From NCBI GenBank assembly GCA_049323795.1, contig JBMOOH010000030.1:1-14305 (forward strand): DNA of 14,305 bases, written 5' to 3'. Positions 6,727-12,368 of the stretch are shown piece after piece. The notes below the pieces were generated by a model, which saw only the letters and a program-made list of their open reading frames with translations, had not been told where the DNA came from and did not search any database. Positions within the stretch are counted from its first letter, which is position 1; each line of letters opens with the position of its first letter. Source of the DNA: JAOADN01 sp049323795. GTDB taxonomy: Bacteria > Pseudomonadota > Alphaproteobacteria > Rhodobacterales > Rhodobacteraceae. The position numbers and the translations under genes are program-made.

Positions 6727-6755
6727 TTTCCGCGCCGCGCCGCCCCCGCTATAAG
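6727..6755 (+). promoter_or_regulatory. Candidate promoter for the EEP-family gene (leaderless)
   Basis: TATAAG at 6750-6755 (5/6 match to the -10 consensus) ends 7 nt before the ATG at 6763, with a weak -35-like TTTCCG at 6727-6732 and a 17-bp spacer. The 7 nt between (CCGCCCC) carry no ribosome site. The geometry nearly repeats that of selO, so a leaderless or near-leaderless transcript is likely. Confidence 0.5.
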
Positions 6756-6762
6756 CCGCCCC

Positions 6763-7488
6763 ATGATCCGGCTTGCGAGCTACAACGTCCACAAGTGCGT
6801 CGGCATCGACCGGCGCCGGAGTCCCGAACGGGTGGTCGCGGTCATTGCCTCGCTCGGCGCCGACATCGTGGCCCTCCAGGAAGTGGACCACCGCATCGGG
6901 AGCCGCCCCGAGGCGCTTCCCCGCGCGCTGATCGCCCGGGCGACCCAGTATACGGTGGCAGGACATGCCACCGGCGGGCGGAGCCTCGGCTGGCACGGGC
7001 AGGCCATCCTCATCCGCCCCGACTGGCCGGTCCTGTACGAGGCCCGCATCGACCTGCCCGGCCTCGAACCGCGGGGCGCGATCCTCGTCGAGATCCGCAC
7101 CCATTCCGGGCCGCTGCGCGTCGTCGGGGTTCACCTCGGGCTCATCCGCCGTTTCCGGCTCCGGCAGCTTGCCGCGATCCGGAAGGTGCTGGCCCGGCGT
7201 CCCGAGATGCCGACCGCGATCGTCGGGGACTGGAACGAATGGTCGCTCAGGGGCGGGACCGAACCGATCTCGGACGGTTTCCACGTGCATGCGCCAGGTC
7301 CGAGCTTCCCCGCCGTCCGCCCCGTCGCCCGCCTCGACCGGATCGCGGTGGCAGGGGGCATGCACCTTCATGACGCAGGTGTCTTTGTGCAGGGCGAGGC
7401 GCGGGTCGCTTCGGATCACCTCCCGATCTGGGCCGACATCCGTCTCGGCAGCGCTGACGGGCTCAGCCGGCCCGGGCCGGGCGGTTGA
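6763..7488 (+). CDS. Endonuclease/exonuclease/phosphatase (EEP) family hydrolase
   Basis: A 241-residue metal-dependent phosphodiesterase or phosphomonoesterase of the DNase I/exonuclease III fold. The diagnostic residues are present: Asn8 in ASYNVHKCVG, Glu40 in LQEVD, His124 in VGVHLG, Asp156 and Asn158 in GDWNEW, and the closing Asp218-His219 pair in SDHLPIW. It is shorter than exonuclease III and lacks a signal peptide. In many proteobacteria a gene of this kind accompanies a cardiolipin synthase or phospholipase D gene, but no such neighbour is present here. Substrate (DNA, RNA or lipid headgroup) cannot be told. ATG 6763 is chosen over a longer frame reaching back into selO because of the TATAAG box just before it and because MIRLASYNVH is the family start. 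Its 3' end overlaps the convergent EamA gene by 26 bp. Confidence 0.85.
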   Translation: MIRLASYNVHKCVGIDRRRSPERVVAVIASLGADIVALQEVDHRIGSRPEALPRALIARATQYTVAGHATGGRSLGWHGQAILIRPDWPVLYEARIDLPGLEPRGAILVEIRTHSGPLRVVGVHLGLIRRFRLRQLAAIRKVLARRPEMPTAIVGDWNEWSLRGGTEPISDGFHVHAPGPSFPAVRPVARLDRIAVAGGMHLHDAGVFVQGEARVASDHLPIWADIRLGSADGLSRPGPGG

Positions 7489-8365
7489 TCAGCAGCATTC
7501 CCGCCGCCACCAGCACTAGCGCCGCGAAGACCCCCGGCGTCAGCGGCTCGGACAGCATGAGCCATCCGAGCGCCACCCCGAAGACGGGCGTCAGGAAGGA
7601 GAAGCTCGCCACGCCGGAAGCCGGATAGATCGACAGGAGCCAGAGCCAGAACATGAACCCGGCCGAGGCCACCGCCACCGCCTGGAACAGCAGGCCGGCG
7701 ATGTGGATGGGCTGGAGGTCGCGGATCAGCGGCCCGAAGAAGGGCGCCGCCACCAGCAGGATGGGCGCGGACACCATGAGCTGCCAGTAGAGCTGCGTCT
7801 CGGCCCTGACGTCCCGCAGGCTCGAACGCTTGACCACGATCGCGATCGCCGCCCAGCAGACCGCGGCCGCCAGGGCGCTGAGATCGCCCGCGAGGCTCAC
7901 CCCGGTTCCCGCGCCGCCGCCCGCCGCGCGGTAGAGGATCGCGGTGGCCACGCCCCCGAAGGCGAGCGCCAGACCGAGCGACCGCCGCGCCGTCAGGCGT
8001 TCGCCCGGCAGCAGGAAATGCGCCAGGACCGCCATCCAGACCGGCATCGAATAGAGCAGGATCGCCGTATGGGCGACGGTGGTCAAATCGAGCGCCAGGA
8101 AGAGAAAGATGAACTCGAGCGCGAAAGCCGCCCCGGCCAGCAGTCCCGGGGCCAGATCGACCCGCCTGAGCCGCGGCGGACGCCCGGCCACCGCGAGCCA
8201 GACCGTCAGGAAAAGGAACGCGAGTGCCGACCGCAGCCCCGCGAAGAAGACCGGCTGCAGGCCTTCGTTCACCACCTTGATGACGATCTGGTTGAAGGCG
8301 AGAAACAGCGCAAATCCGGTGAGCGAGGCGGCCCCGAAGGCGTCGATCCTGTCCTTCCCCTGCAT
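7463..8365 (-). CDS. DMT-superfamily transporter with two EamA domains
   Basis: An inner-membrane protein of 300 residues, with about ten hydrophobic helices in two five-helix repeats (residues about 10-140 and 165-295), the usual EamA plan. Typical features are AFNQIVIKVV in the first helix, FLALDLTTVAHTAILLYSMPVWMAVLAHFLLPGERL in the first repeat, and ASFSFLTPVFGVALGWLMLSEPLT in the second. Family members export amino acids or other metabolites and carry EamA/RhaT-type names, but substrate cannot be read from sequence. The start at 8365 is preferred over an in-frame start at 8425 because GGAGGAGG stands about 9 nt before it and the 20 extra residues are Arg/Gly-rich and unlike the family. 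It ends inside the last codons of the convergent EEP gene. Confidence 0.88.
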   Translation of the reverse strand: MQGKDRIDAFGAASLTGFALFLAFNQIVIKVVNEGLQPVFFAGLRSALAFLFLTVWLAVAGRPPRLRRVDLAPGLLAGAAFALEFIFLFLALDLTTVAHTAILLYSMPVWMAVLAHFLLPGERLTARRSLGLALAFGGVATAILYRAAGGGAGTGVSLAGDLSALAAAVCWAAIAIVVKRSSLRDVRAETQLYWQLMVSAPILLVAAPFFGPLIRDLQPIHIAGLLFQAVAVASAGFMFWLWLLSIYPASGVASFSFLTPVFGVALGWLMLSEPLTPGVFAALVLVAAGMLLINRPARAG

Positions 8366-8480
8366 GCCCGCGGCCCTCCTCCCGGCCCGCGCGCCACTCG
8401 GCCCCCGCACCCGTCGGGAAGTCAACCCCGCGCGATCCGTCTTGCGCCCCTCGCCGGTGTTCGGGTAAGGCAGGGCGTGC

Positions 8481-8554
8481 GCGGGTGTAGCTCAATGGCA
8501 GAGCAGAAGCTTCCCAAGCTTACGACGAGGGTTCGATTCCCTTCACCCGCTCCA
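8481..8554 (+). tRNA. tRNA-Gly (anticodon CCC)
   Basis: A complete cloverleaf: acceptor GCGGGTG pairs with CACCCGC, the D arm is GCTC...GAGC, the anticodon loop TTCCCAA has CCC at 8513-8515, the T arm is GAGGG TTCGATT CCCTT, the discriminator is T8551, and CCA (8552-8554) is encoded in the gene. No direct repeat of its 3' end is seen in the window, so nothing here indicates use as an integration site. Confidence 0.96.
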
Positions 8555-8597
8555 CTCCGTCCGCCTTCCTCGACGCAACCGAAAAGGAGTCCGCCTC

Positions 8598-8837
8598 ATG
8601 AAACGCATCGCACTTTCCGCCGCCGTCCTCGTCGCGCTCGGCACGCCTGCGCTCGCCGGCCAGTGCCCGGCCCTGATCGGCAAGCTCGACGCCGCCATGG
8701 CATCGGCGACCGTCGATGACGCGACGCGCGCCAAGATCCAGGAACTCTACGCCACCGGCAAGAGCGCGCACGAGAACGGCGACCATGCGGCCTCGGTGAC
8801 TGCCCTGAACGAGGCGCTCGCGCTTCTGGCCGGCTGA
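8598..8837 (+). CDS. Small secreted protein with TPR-like helices, function unknown
   Basis: 79 residues. Residues 1-20 form a signal peptide (MKRIALSAAVLVALGTPALA), leaving a mature protein of about 59 residues beginning GQCPALIGKLDAAM. The mature part is helical, and its second half (AKIQELYATGKSAHENGDHA, then a leucine- and alanine-rich helix) has the helix-turn-helix spacing of a single tetratricopeptide-like unit. There is only one cysteine, so no internal disulfide. AAGGAG at 8584-8589 lies 8 nt before the ATG, a strong ribosome site. It starts 43 nt after tRNA-Gly with no terminator between, so it may be read from the tRNA transcript. It is too small for a confident family call. Confidence 0.8.
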   Translation: MKRIALSAAVLVALGTPALAGQCPALIGKLDAAMASATVDDATRAKIQELYATGKSAHENGDHAASVTALNEALALLAG

Positions 8838-8860
8838 ACCGGCAGACGGGTTTCCTTTCG
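8825..8860 (+). terminator. Weak hairpin at the 3' end of the small secreted protein gene
   Basis: GCCGG (8829-8833)/CCGGC (8839-8843) with loop CTGAA spans the stop codon and is followed by GGGTTTCCTTT. The stem is short and the T-rich tract is interrupted, so activity as a terminator is uncertain. Confidence 0.25.
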
Positions 8861-9053
8861 CCGCCGGCACCGACAAGACCCGCATCCTGCGCGCGCGGTC
8901 TGGCTCGCCGACGCCTCGACCGTCGCCGAGATGAACCGCGCCTGGGACGAATGGATGGCGAAGGGGGCGGCGCCGCCGCGCGCGACCGGCGGATCGAAGC
9001 TCGTGGCGCCGGAATTCCCCGTCGAGGTCATCGTCACCGCCGCGCTGCCCTGA
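8849..9053 (+). pseudogene. 3' remnant of a RidA/YjgF-family gene
   Basis: Conceptual translation with one frame change gives GFPFAAGTDKTRILRAR, then VWLADASTVAEMNRAWDEWM and, near the end, APEFPVEVIVTAALP before the TGA at 9051-9053. This is the C-terminal half of RidA-family proteins, which deaminate reactive enamine/imine intermediates; the block AxVWLAD...MNxxWDxW...VEVxVxA is characteristic. The first roughly 60 residues are missing, and one base is lost near 8901 in a CGCGCGCGG run, so no functional product is possible. The conserved catalytic Arg, which in family members sits in the pARa segment, seems to be kept in PPRATGG. The remnant follows the small secreted protein directly. Confidence 0.7.
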
Positions 9054-9064
9054 CCGGAGGAAAG

Positions 9065-9112
9065 CAGGAGGGGCGCCGCCCCTCCTGACCACCCCGGGAT
9101 ACTTGGGCCAGG
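9065..9112. repeat. Intergenic hairpin plus CCCCGGGATACTTGGGCCA motif, terminator-like
   Basis: CAGGAGGGG (9065-9073) and CCCCTCCTG (9079-9087) form a perfect 9-bp stem with loop CGCCG, followed by ACCACCCCGGGATACTTGGGCCA. I recognise this combination as a recurrent intergenic element in Rhodobacterales genomes, often between convergent genes. Here it separates the RidA relic from the convergent agmatinase gene. There is no T-run, so termination may depend on other factors. Confidence 0.6.
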
Positions 9113-9120
9113 GCGAAGGA

Positions 9121-10092
9121 TCAGGCGGCCTTCAGCGCCGTGATCATCACGCAGAGAAGCTCGAACATCAGGGTGGCGCCGAGCCAGGCGGTGCCCCCTG
9201 TGGGATCGACCGGCGGCGAGACCTCGACCAGGTCGGCCGCGACGATGTTCAGCCCCGCCGCCTTCCGTACCGCGTCGATCGCGTCATAGGCGTCCGGTCC
9301 GCCCCATTCCGGCGTGCCCGTGCCCGGCGCCACCGAGGGGTCGACGAAGTCGATGTCGTAGGACAGGTAGGCGGGCTTCCGGCCGACGATCTCGTGCGCC
9401 TCGGCCATCACGTCGGCGAGGCCGCGCTCGCGCAGTTCCACCATCGTCACGATGCGGATGCCGTGGGCCCTGGCGAAGTCGCGGTCGGCGCTGTCATAGA
9501 GCGCGCCCCTGATGCCGATCTGGACCATCCGCGCGGGGTCGAGAAGCCCTTCCTCGACCGCCAGCCGGAACGGGTTCCCGTGCGTCGGGACCTTGCTGCC
9601 GAAATAGGCGGGGAACAGGTCCGTATGGCTGTCGAAGTGCAGAAGGCCGAGCGGCTCGCCCCCCTTCGCAAGCCCGCGCAGCACGGGCAGCGTGCAGAGG
9701 TGATCGCCCCCGGCGACCAGCGGGCGGATCCCGGCGGCCTTGAGGCCTGAAATGGCGGCTTCGAACCGGGCGAGGCTGTCGAGCACGTCGACGGGGTTCG
9801 GCCCCACGTCGCCCAGGTCGGCGCAGGCCGCCGCCTCGTAGGGCCGCAGGCCCGTCACCGGATGCTGCGCCCGGATCATCGTCGAGGCGTCGCGCAGCGC
9901 GCGGGGGCCGTGACGGGGGCCGGGCCGGTTCGTGGTGCCGCCGTCGAAGGGCAGCCCGAGGATCCCGATCTCGACCTCGCCCCGGCGCGGGTGGCCGGAC
10001 GGCACGTAGGGCAGGCGCATGAAGGCCGCGAGGCCGGCGAAGCGCGGCAGGTCCATCCCCGATACGGGCCGGAAGAACGGATCGGATGCCAT
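9121..10092 (-). CDS. Agmatinase-family ureohydrolase (SpeB-like)
   Basis: A two-manganese enzyme that releases urea from agmatine or a related guanidino compound (guanidinobutyrate, proclavaminate precursor), leading to putrescine in the agmatine case. It has 323 residues, the family length. Metal-binding residues are all present: His131 in AGGDH, Asp154, His156 and Asp158 in HFDSHTD, and Asp246 and Asp248 in SYDIDFVDPSVAPGTGTPE. The closing DLVEVSPP block (288-295) and the FELLCVM helix are also typical. The order of acidic residues fits agmatinase better than arginase, but the exact substrate is uncertain. Start ATG 10092 has AGGGGA about 7 nt before it; another ATG 8 nt upstream is out of frame. 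Its upstream region contains a 12-C tract and a four-copy hexamer repeat. Confidence 0.9.
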   Translation of the reverse strand: MASDPFFRPVSGMDLPRFAGLAAFMRLPYVPSGHPRRGEVEIGILGLPFDGGTTNRPGPRHGPRALRDASTMIRAQHPVTGLRPYEAAACADLGDVGPNPVDVLDSLARFEAAISGLKAAGIRPLVAGGDHLCTLPVLRGLAKGGEPLGLLHFDSHTDLFPAYFGSKVPTHGNPFRLAVEEGLLDPARMVQIGIRGALYDSADRDFARAHGIRIVTMVELRERGLADVMAEAHEIVGRKPAYLSYDIDFVDPSVAPGTGTPEWGGPDAYDAIDAVRKAAGLNIVAADLVEVSPPVDPTGGTAWLGATLMFELLCVMITALKAA

Positions 10093-10120
10093 CGGTCATT
10101 CCCCTTCGGCGTCGCGGCCC

Positions 10121-10144
10121 GCCTCCGCCTCCGCCTCCGCCTCC
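10121..10144. repeat. Hexamer repeat GCCTCC x4
   Basis: Four exact tandem copies of GCCTCC, about 30 bp before the agmatinase start codon, inside its presumed 5' leader (GGAGGC on the transcribed sense strand). The purine-rich sense copies resemble repeated ribosome-binding cores and could affect translation or slip in number. Confidence 0.85.
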
Positions 10145-10187
10145 GGGGCACACCCTCGCAGGCGCGGCCGGCGACGGCAACCCCTCT

Positions 10188-10199
10188 CCCCCCCCCCCC
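10188..10199. repeat. Homopolymer of 12 C
   Basis: An uninterrupted run of 12 C on the plus strand (12 G in the sense direction of the flanking genes), between the stop of the MgtC-family gene at 10222 and the agmatinase start at 10092. It is intergenic, so length change would alter spacing rather than a reading frame. Length in the assembly may itself be imprecise. Confidence 0.85.
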
Positions 10200-10221
10200 G
10201 GGGTCCGGACGGATGCCCGTC

Positions 10222-10917
10222 TCAGTCGCCCTCGGTCACCCCCCAGCGCACCGACAGGATCGCCGGGTCGAGGCTGAGCCGCCCCACGACCTGCTCGATC
10301 GCGCCCTGTCCGCCCGCGCCGCCCGCGATCACCGCATGGACGGCGATGCGGCCCGCGCTGTCCATCTCGTTCGAGGCCAGTTCGGTGACGTGCATTCCCG
10401 AGGTTGCGAAGGCCTGGACCATCAGGCTGCGGACCTGCACTTCCGCTTCCGCACGGCAGACGGCGGTGATCTCGAACCCCTGTGCGCCTCCGCGCGACGC
10501 GGCGATGCGTTTGAGAAGCTTCACCACCGGCCGCAGCCCGAAATTCACCAGGACCACGAATCCCGTGACCATCCCCGCGAGCGCGAGCTGCCCGTGCCCC
10601 GCAAGCATCCCGACCGCGGCCGAGCACCAGAGCGTCGCCGCGGTGTTCAGGCCCGACACGCTGAATCCGTCGCGGAAGATGATGCCGGCGCCGAGGAAGC
10701 CGATGCCCGACACGATCTGCGCGGCGACGCGGGTGGGCGAGACGTCGCCGTCGAAGGTCGCGGCGAAGGTCACGAAGCTTGCCGCGCCGAGCGAGACGAG
10801 CGCATTGGTCCGCAGGCCCGCCATGCGCTGCCGAAGCTGCCGTTCCGATCCGATGACGGCGCCGAGCCCGACGGCGGCGGCAAGGTTCAGCGCGGCAGTG
10901 GAAAGGACGATCGCCAT
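10222..10917 (-). CDS. MgtC/SapB family membrane protein
   Basis: An inner-membrane protein of 231 residues. Its N-terminal 130 residues hold about four to five hydrophobic helices with the family signature ERQLRQRMAGLRTNALVSLG (25-44), IVSGIGFLGAGIIFRDG and LNTAATLWCSAAVGMLAG. The C-terminal part (about 147-225) is a soluble ACT-like domain, which some family members have. MgtC in intracellular pathogens supports growth in low magnesium and modulates ATP synthase; the role of environmental homologues is unclear, so no such role should be assumed. ATG 10917 follows GAGGAA at about 6 nt. A 21-codon leader ORF ends 15 nt before it. The gene is downstream of the HNH endonuclease gene (about 100 bp) and upstream of the agmatinase gene (129 bp), all on the minus strand. 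Confidence 0.9.
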   Translation of the reverse strand: MAIVLSTAALNLAAAVGLGAVIGSERQLRQRMAGLRTNALVSLGAASFVTFAATFDGDVSPTRVAAQIVSGIGFLGAGIIFRDGFSVSGLNTAATLWCSAAVGMLAGHGQLALAGMVTGFVVLVNFGLRPVVKLLKRIAASRGGAQGFEITAVCRAEAEVQVRSLMVQAFATSGMHVTELASNEMDSAGRIAVHAVIAGGAGGQGAIEQVVGRLSLDPAILSVRWGVTEGD

Positions 10918-10932
10918 CGGGTTCCTCGCGGG

Positions 10933-10998
10933 TCAGAACCCGGCGATCACAGCACGAAAATCGTGCAAAATCCGCCCGAAAGCGACGCTATCGGTCAT
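10933..10998 (-). CDS. Possible 21-residue leader peptide before the MgtC-family gene
   Basis: ATG at 10998 to TGA at 10933-10935, with GAGG about 8 nt before the ATG. The peptide begins MTDSVAFGRILHDF and ends AGF. It finishes 15 nt before the MgtC-family start, so ribosome position on it could affect access to that start. The salmonella mgtC gene has short leader ORFs that sense ATP and proline charging, which makes the arrangement suggestive, but this peptide has no proline and no sequence resemblance that I can see. An ORF this short can arise by chance. Confidence 0.3.
   Translation of the reverse strand: MTDSVAFGRILHDFRAVIAGF
10952..10966. promoter_or_regulatory. GCACGA-AAA-TCGTGC palindrome inside the mgtC leader
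   Basis: A perfect 6-bp inverted repeat around three A residues, within the leader ORF and 35-49 nt before the MgtC-family start codon. As RNA it is a hairpin with a three-base loop; as DNA it could be a dimer-binding site. It is in a locally AT-rich patch (AAAATCGTGCAAAAT). Confidence 0.45.
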
Positions 10999-11021
10999 GG
11001 AACGGACCTCGCCTGCGCGGC

Positions 11022-11621
11022 TCATGCCTCGAGTTCGGCGTCCCAGTAGAGAAAATCGAGCCACGAATCGTGCAGGTAGTTCGGCGGAAAGCGCCGTCCC
11101 GCGTTCCGCATGTCCTCGACCGTGGGCTGCATCGGCCGGCGCCGCAGGGACAGGCCGGACTGCTTCAGCGACCGGTTGCCCTTGCGCAGGTTGCAGGGCG
11201 CGCAGGCGGCCACCACGTTCTCCCAGCTCGTGGTGCCGCCGCGCGACCGGGGCACCACGTGGTCGAAGGTCAGATCGCCCTTCGAGCCGCAGTACTGGCA
11301 GCAGAACTCGTCCCTCAGGAAAAGATTGAAGCGCGTGAAGGCCACGCGCTTCCGGGGTCGGATATACTCTTTCAGCACCACCACCGAGGGTATGCGGAAC
11401 ACCGCCCGCTGGCTTCGCACCACCTCGTCGTATTCGGCGAGGATCGTCACCCGGTCAAGGAACACCGCCTTGATCGCCTCCTGCCAGGGCCAGAGCGACA
11501 GCGGGTAATAGGACAGCGGCCGGTAGTCGGCGTTCAGGACCAGCGCCGGATGATGGCGCAAGGCCGATGGCTCGCGGACGAAGGTCGTCCGGAATTCGCC
11601 ATCGTCAGTCCTGTCGAGCAT
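11022..11621 (-). CDS. HNH endonuclease family protein
   Basis: A 199-residue protein of a type common in Rhodobacterales chromosomes as a stand-alone gene. The zinc-supported HNH domain is at residues about 105-150: Cys108-x2-Cys111, the catalytic Asp120-His121 in LTFDHVVPRSRGG, Asn135 in SWENVV, Cys140-x2-Cys143 and Asn144 in CAPCNLRKG. The N-terminal 100 residues (ALVLNADYRPLSYYPLSLWP) are conserved in this group and may form a DNA-binding part. Its biological role is not settled; it is not a recognised part of a restriction system here, and no methylase gene is near. ATG 11621 has GGGAG about 7 nt before it; a GTG at 11693 would overlap the predicted -10 box and is rejected. Confidence 0.88.
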   Translation of the reverse strand: MLDRTDDGEFRTTFVREPSALRHHPALVLNADYRPLSYYPLSLWPWQEAIKAVFLDRVTILAEYDEVVRSQRAVFRIPSVVVLKEYIRPRKRVAFTRFNLFLRDEFCCQYCGSKGDLTFDHVVPRSRGGTTSWENVVAACAPCNLRKGNRSLKQSGLSLRRRPMQPTVEDMRNAGRRFPPNYLHDSWLDFLYWDAELEA

Positions 11622-11691
11622 CCGTCCGCTCCCGCGTGATCGGTCCCGGCGACCGGGGCGGACAGGACCGCCCGACCCCGGTTCACCATCC

Positions 11692-11719
11692 ACTATATCT
11701 AGGCTCCGTCACCTGACAA
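11692..11719 (-). promoter_or_regulatory. Promoter for the HNH endonuclease gene
   Basis: Minus-strand -35 TTGTCA (11714-11719) and -10 TATAGT (11692-11697), each a 5/6 match, with 16 bp between. The start of transcription would be near 11685, giving a leader of about 64 nt before the ATG at 11621. Confidence 0.6.
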
Positions 11720-11741
11720 GCCCCGCCATCTGCGATAGACT
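11713..11741 (+). promoter_or_regulatory. Promoter for the VOC-family gene, sharing the -35 position
   Basis: Plus-strand -35 CTGACA (11713-11718, 5/6) and -10 TAGACT (11736-11741, 4/6) with a 17-bp spacer. The -35 overlaps the -35 of the divergent HNH gene almost completely, so RNA polymerase cannot occupy both at once. Confidence 0.4.
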
Positions 11742-11774
11742 TGTGTCCCATGCAGGTCACGACAAGGTGACAGA

Positions 11775-12194
11775 ATGTCCGCACCCCGGTTCCTCGGTAC
11801 GCTTGAATCCGCACTCTACGCCCGGGACCTGGCGGCGGCGGAGACCTTCTACGCGGGGCTCCTCGGCCTTCCCGTCATCACCCGGCAGGAGGGCCGCCAC
11901 ATCTTCTTCCGCGTGGGCGGGTCGGTCCTTCTGATCTTCGACCCGGCCGCAACCGCAAAGCCCCCGCCGCCCGGCGCGCGCCCGCCCGTCCCGGCACATG
12001 GCGCGACAGGCCCCGGCCACTACTGCTTCGCCGCAGATCCCGACACGCTCGGCGCGGTCCGGGCGCATCTGGAGCAGAACGGTGTGGGGATCGAAGCGGA
12101 TTTCCGCTGGCCGAACGGCGCGCGGTCGATCTACGTCCGCGACCCGGCAGGCAACTCGATCGAATTCGCTGAGCCCGGACTGTGGTCCGGGTGA
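11775..12194 (+). CDS. VOC-superfamily (glyoxalase/bleomycin-resistance fold) protein
   Basis: 139 residues, one VOC module built from two beta-alpha-beta-beta-beta units: LESALYARDLAAAETFYAGLLGLPV (10-34) and GPGHYCFAADPDTLGAVRAHLEQNGVGIE (79-107), with the usual closing strand IYVRDPAGNSIEFAEP (119-134). Candidate metal ligands are Glu11, His82 and Glu130, which match the spacing of metal-dependent members. The superfamily includes lyases, dioxygenases and antibiotic-binding proteins, so the reaction cannot be named. AAGG about 7 nt before ATG 11775 acts as ribosome site. It is divergent from the HNH gene and ends 7 bp before the convergent small membrane protein gene. Confidence 0.88.
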   Translation: MSAPRFLGTLESALYARDLAAAETFYAGLLGLPVITRQEGRHIFFRVGGSVLLIFDPAATAKPPPPGARPPVPAHGATGPGHYCFAADPDTLGAVRAHLEQNGVGIEADFRWPNGARSIYVRDPAGNSIEFAEPGLWSG

Positions 12195-12201
12195 CGGCGC
12201 G

Positions 12202-12315
12202 TCAGCGGCGCTGGCGCCGCGCGACCTTCACCGGCACCAGGGCTTCGGCCGGACGCGAGGCCAGCAGCCCGAAGGCCGCGATCAGGAAAAGCGCACCGAG
12301 AACAAGAACCATCAT
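12202..12315 (-). CDS. 37-residue single-pass membrane protein
   Basis: MMVLVLGALFLIAAFGLLAS is a clear membrane helix, followed by a short polar stretch and a strongly basic end (VARRQRR). GGGAG lies about 9 nt before the first ATG (12315); a second ATG follows immediately. The positive C-terminal end suggests N-out/C-in topology by the positive-inside rule. It stands 53 bp downstream of the carboxylesterase stop, in the same direction. It is too short for family recognition and could be a chance ORF, but the start signal and the hydrophobic profile support it. Confidence 0.5.
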   Translation of the reverse strand: MMVLVLGALFLIAAFGLLASRPAEALVPVKVARRQRR

Positions 12316-12341
12316 CGACCCCAACTCCCCACCTTGCATCC

Positions 12342-12358
12342 CAAAGGTTACGCCTTTG
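12342..12358. other. Small inverted repeat between carboxylesterase and membrane-peptide genes
   Basis: CAAAGG (12342-12347) and CCTTTG (12353-12358) around TTACG. It lies 11 bp after the carboxylesterase stop on the minus strand. There is no T-run, so it may be a weak attenuator or mRNA 3' stabiliser rather than a terminator. Confidence 0.3.
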
Positions 12359-12368
12359 CGACGCGATT

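Noticed and set aside
5031..6764. Minus-strand 577-codon open frame opposite selO
   Set aside because: selO is certain from its motifs; the antisense product has no recognisable domain and typical shadow composition.
8481..8554. tRNA-Gly as attachment site of the phage relic
   Set aside because: The relic lies 3 kb away, and its flanking repeats do not match the tRNA 3' end.
11622..11693. GTG start at 11693 for the HNH protein
   Set aside because: It overlaps the predicted TATAGT -10 box, so it would not be in the transcript; ATG 11621 has a ribosome site and matches the family start.
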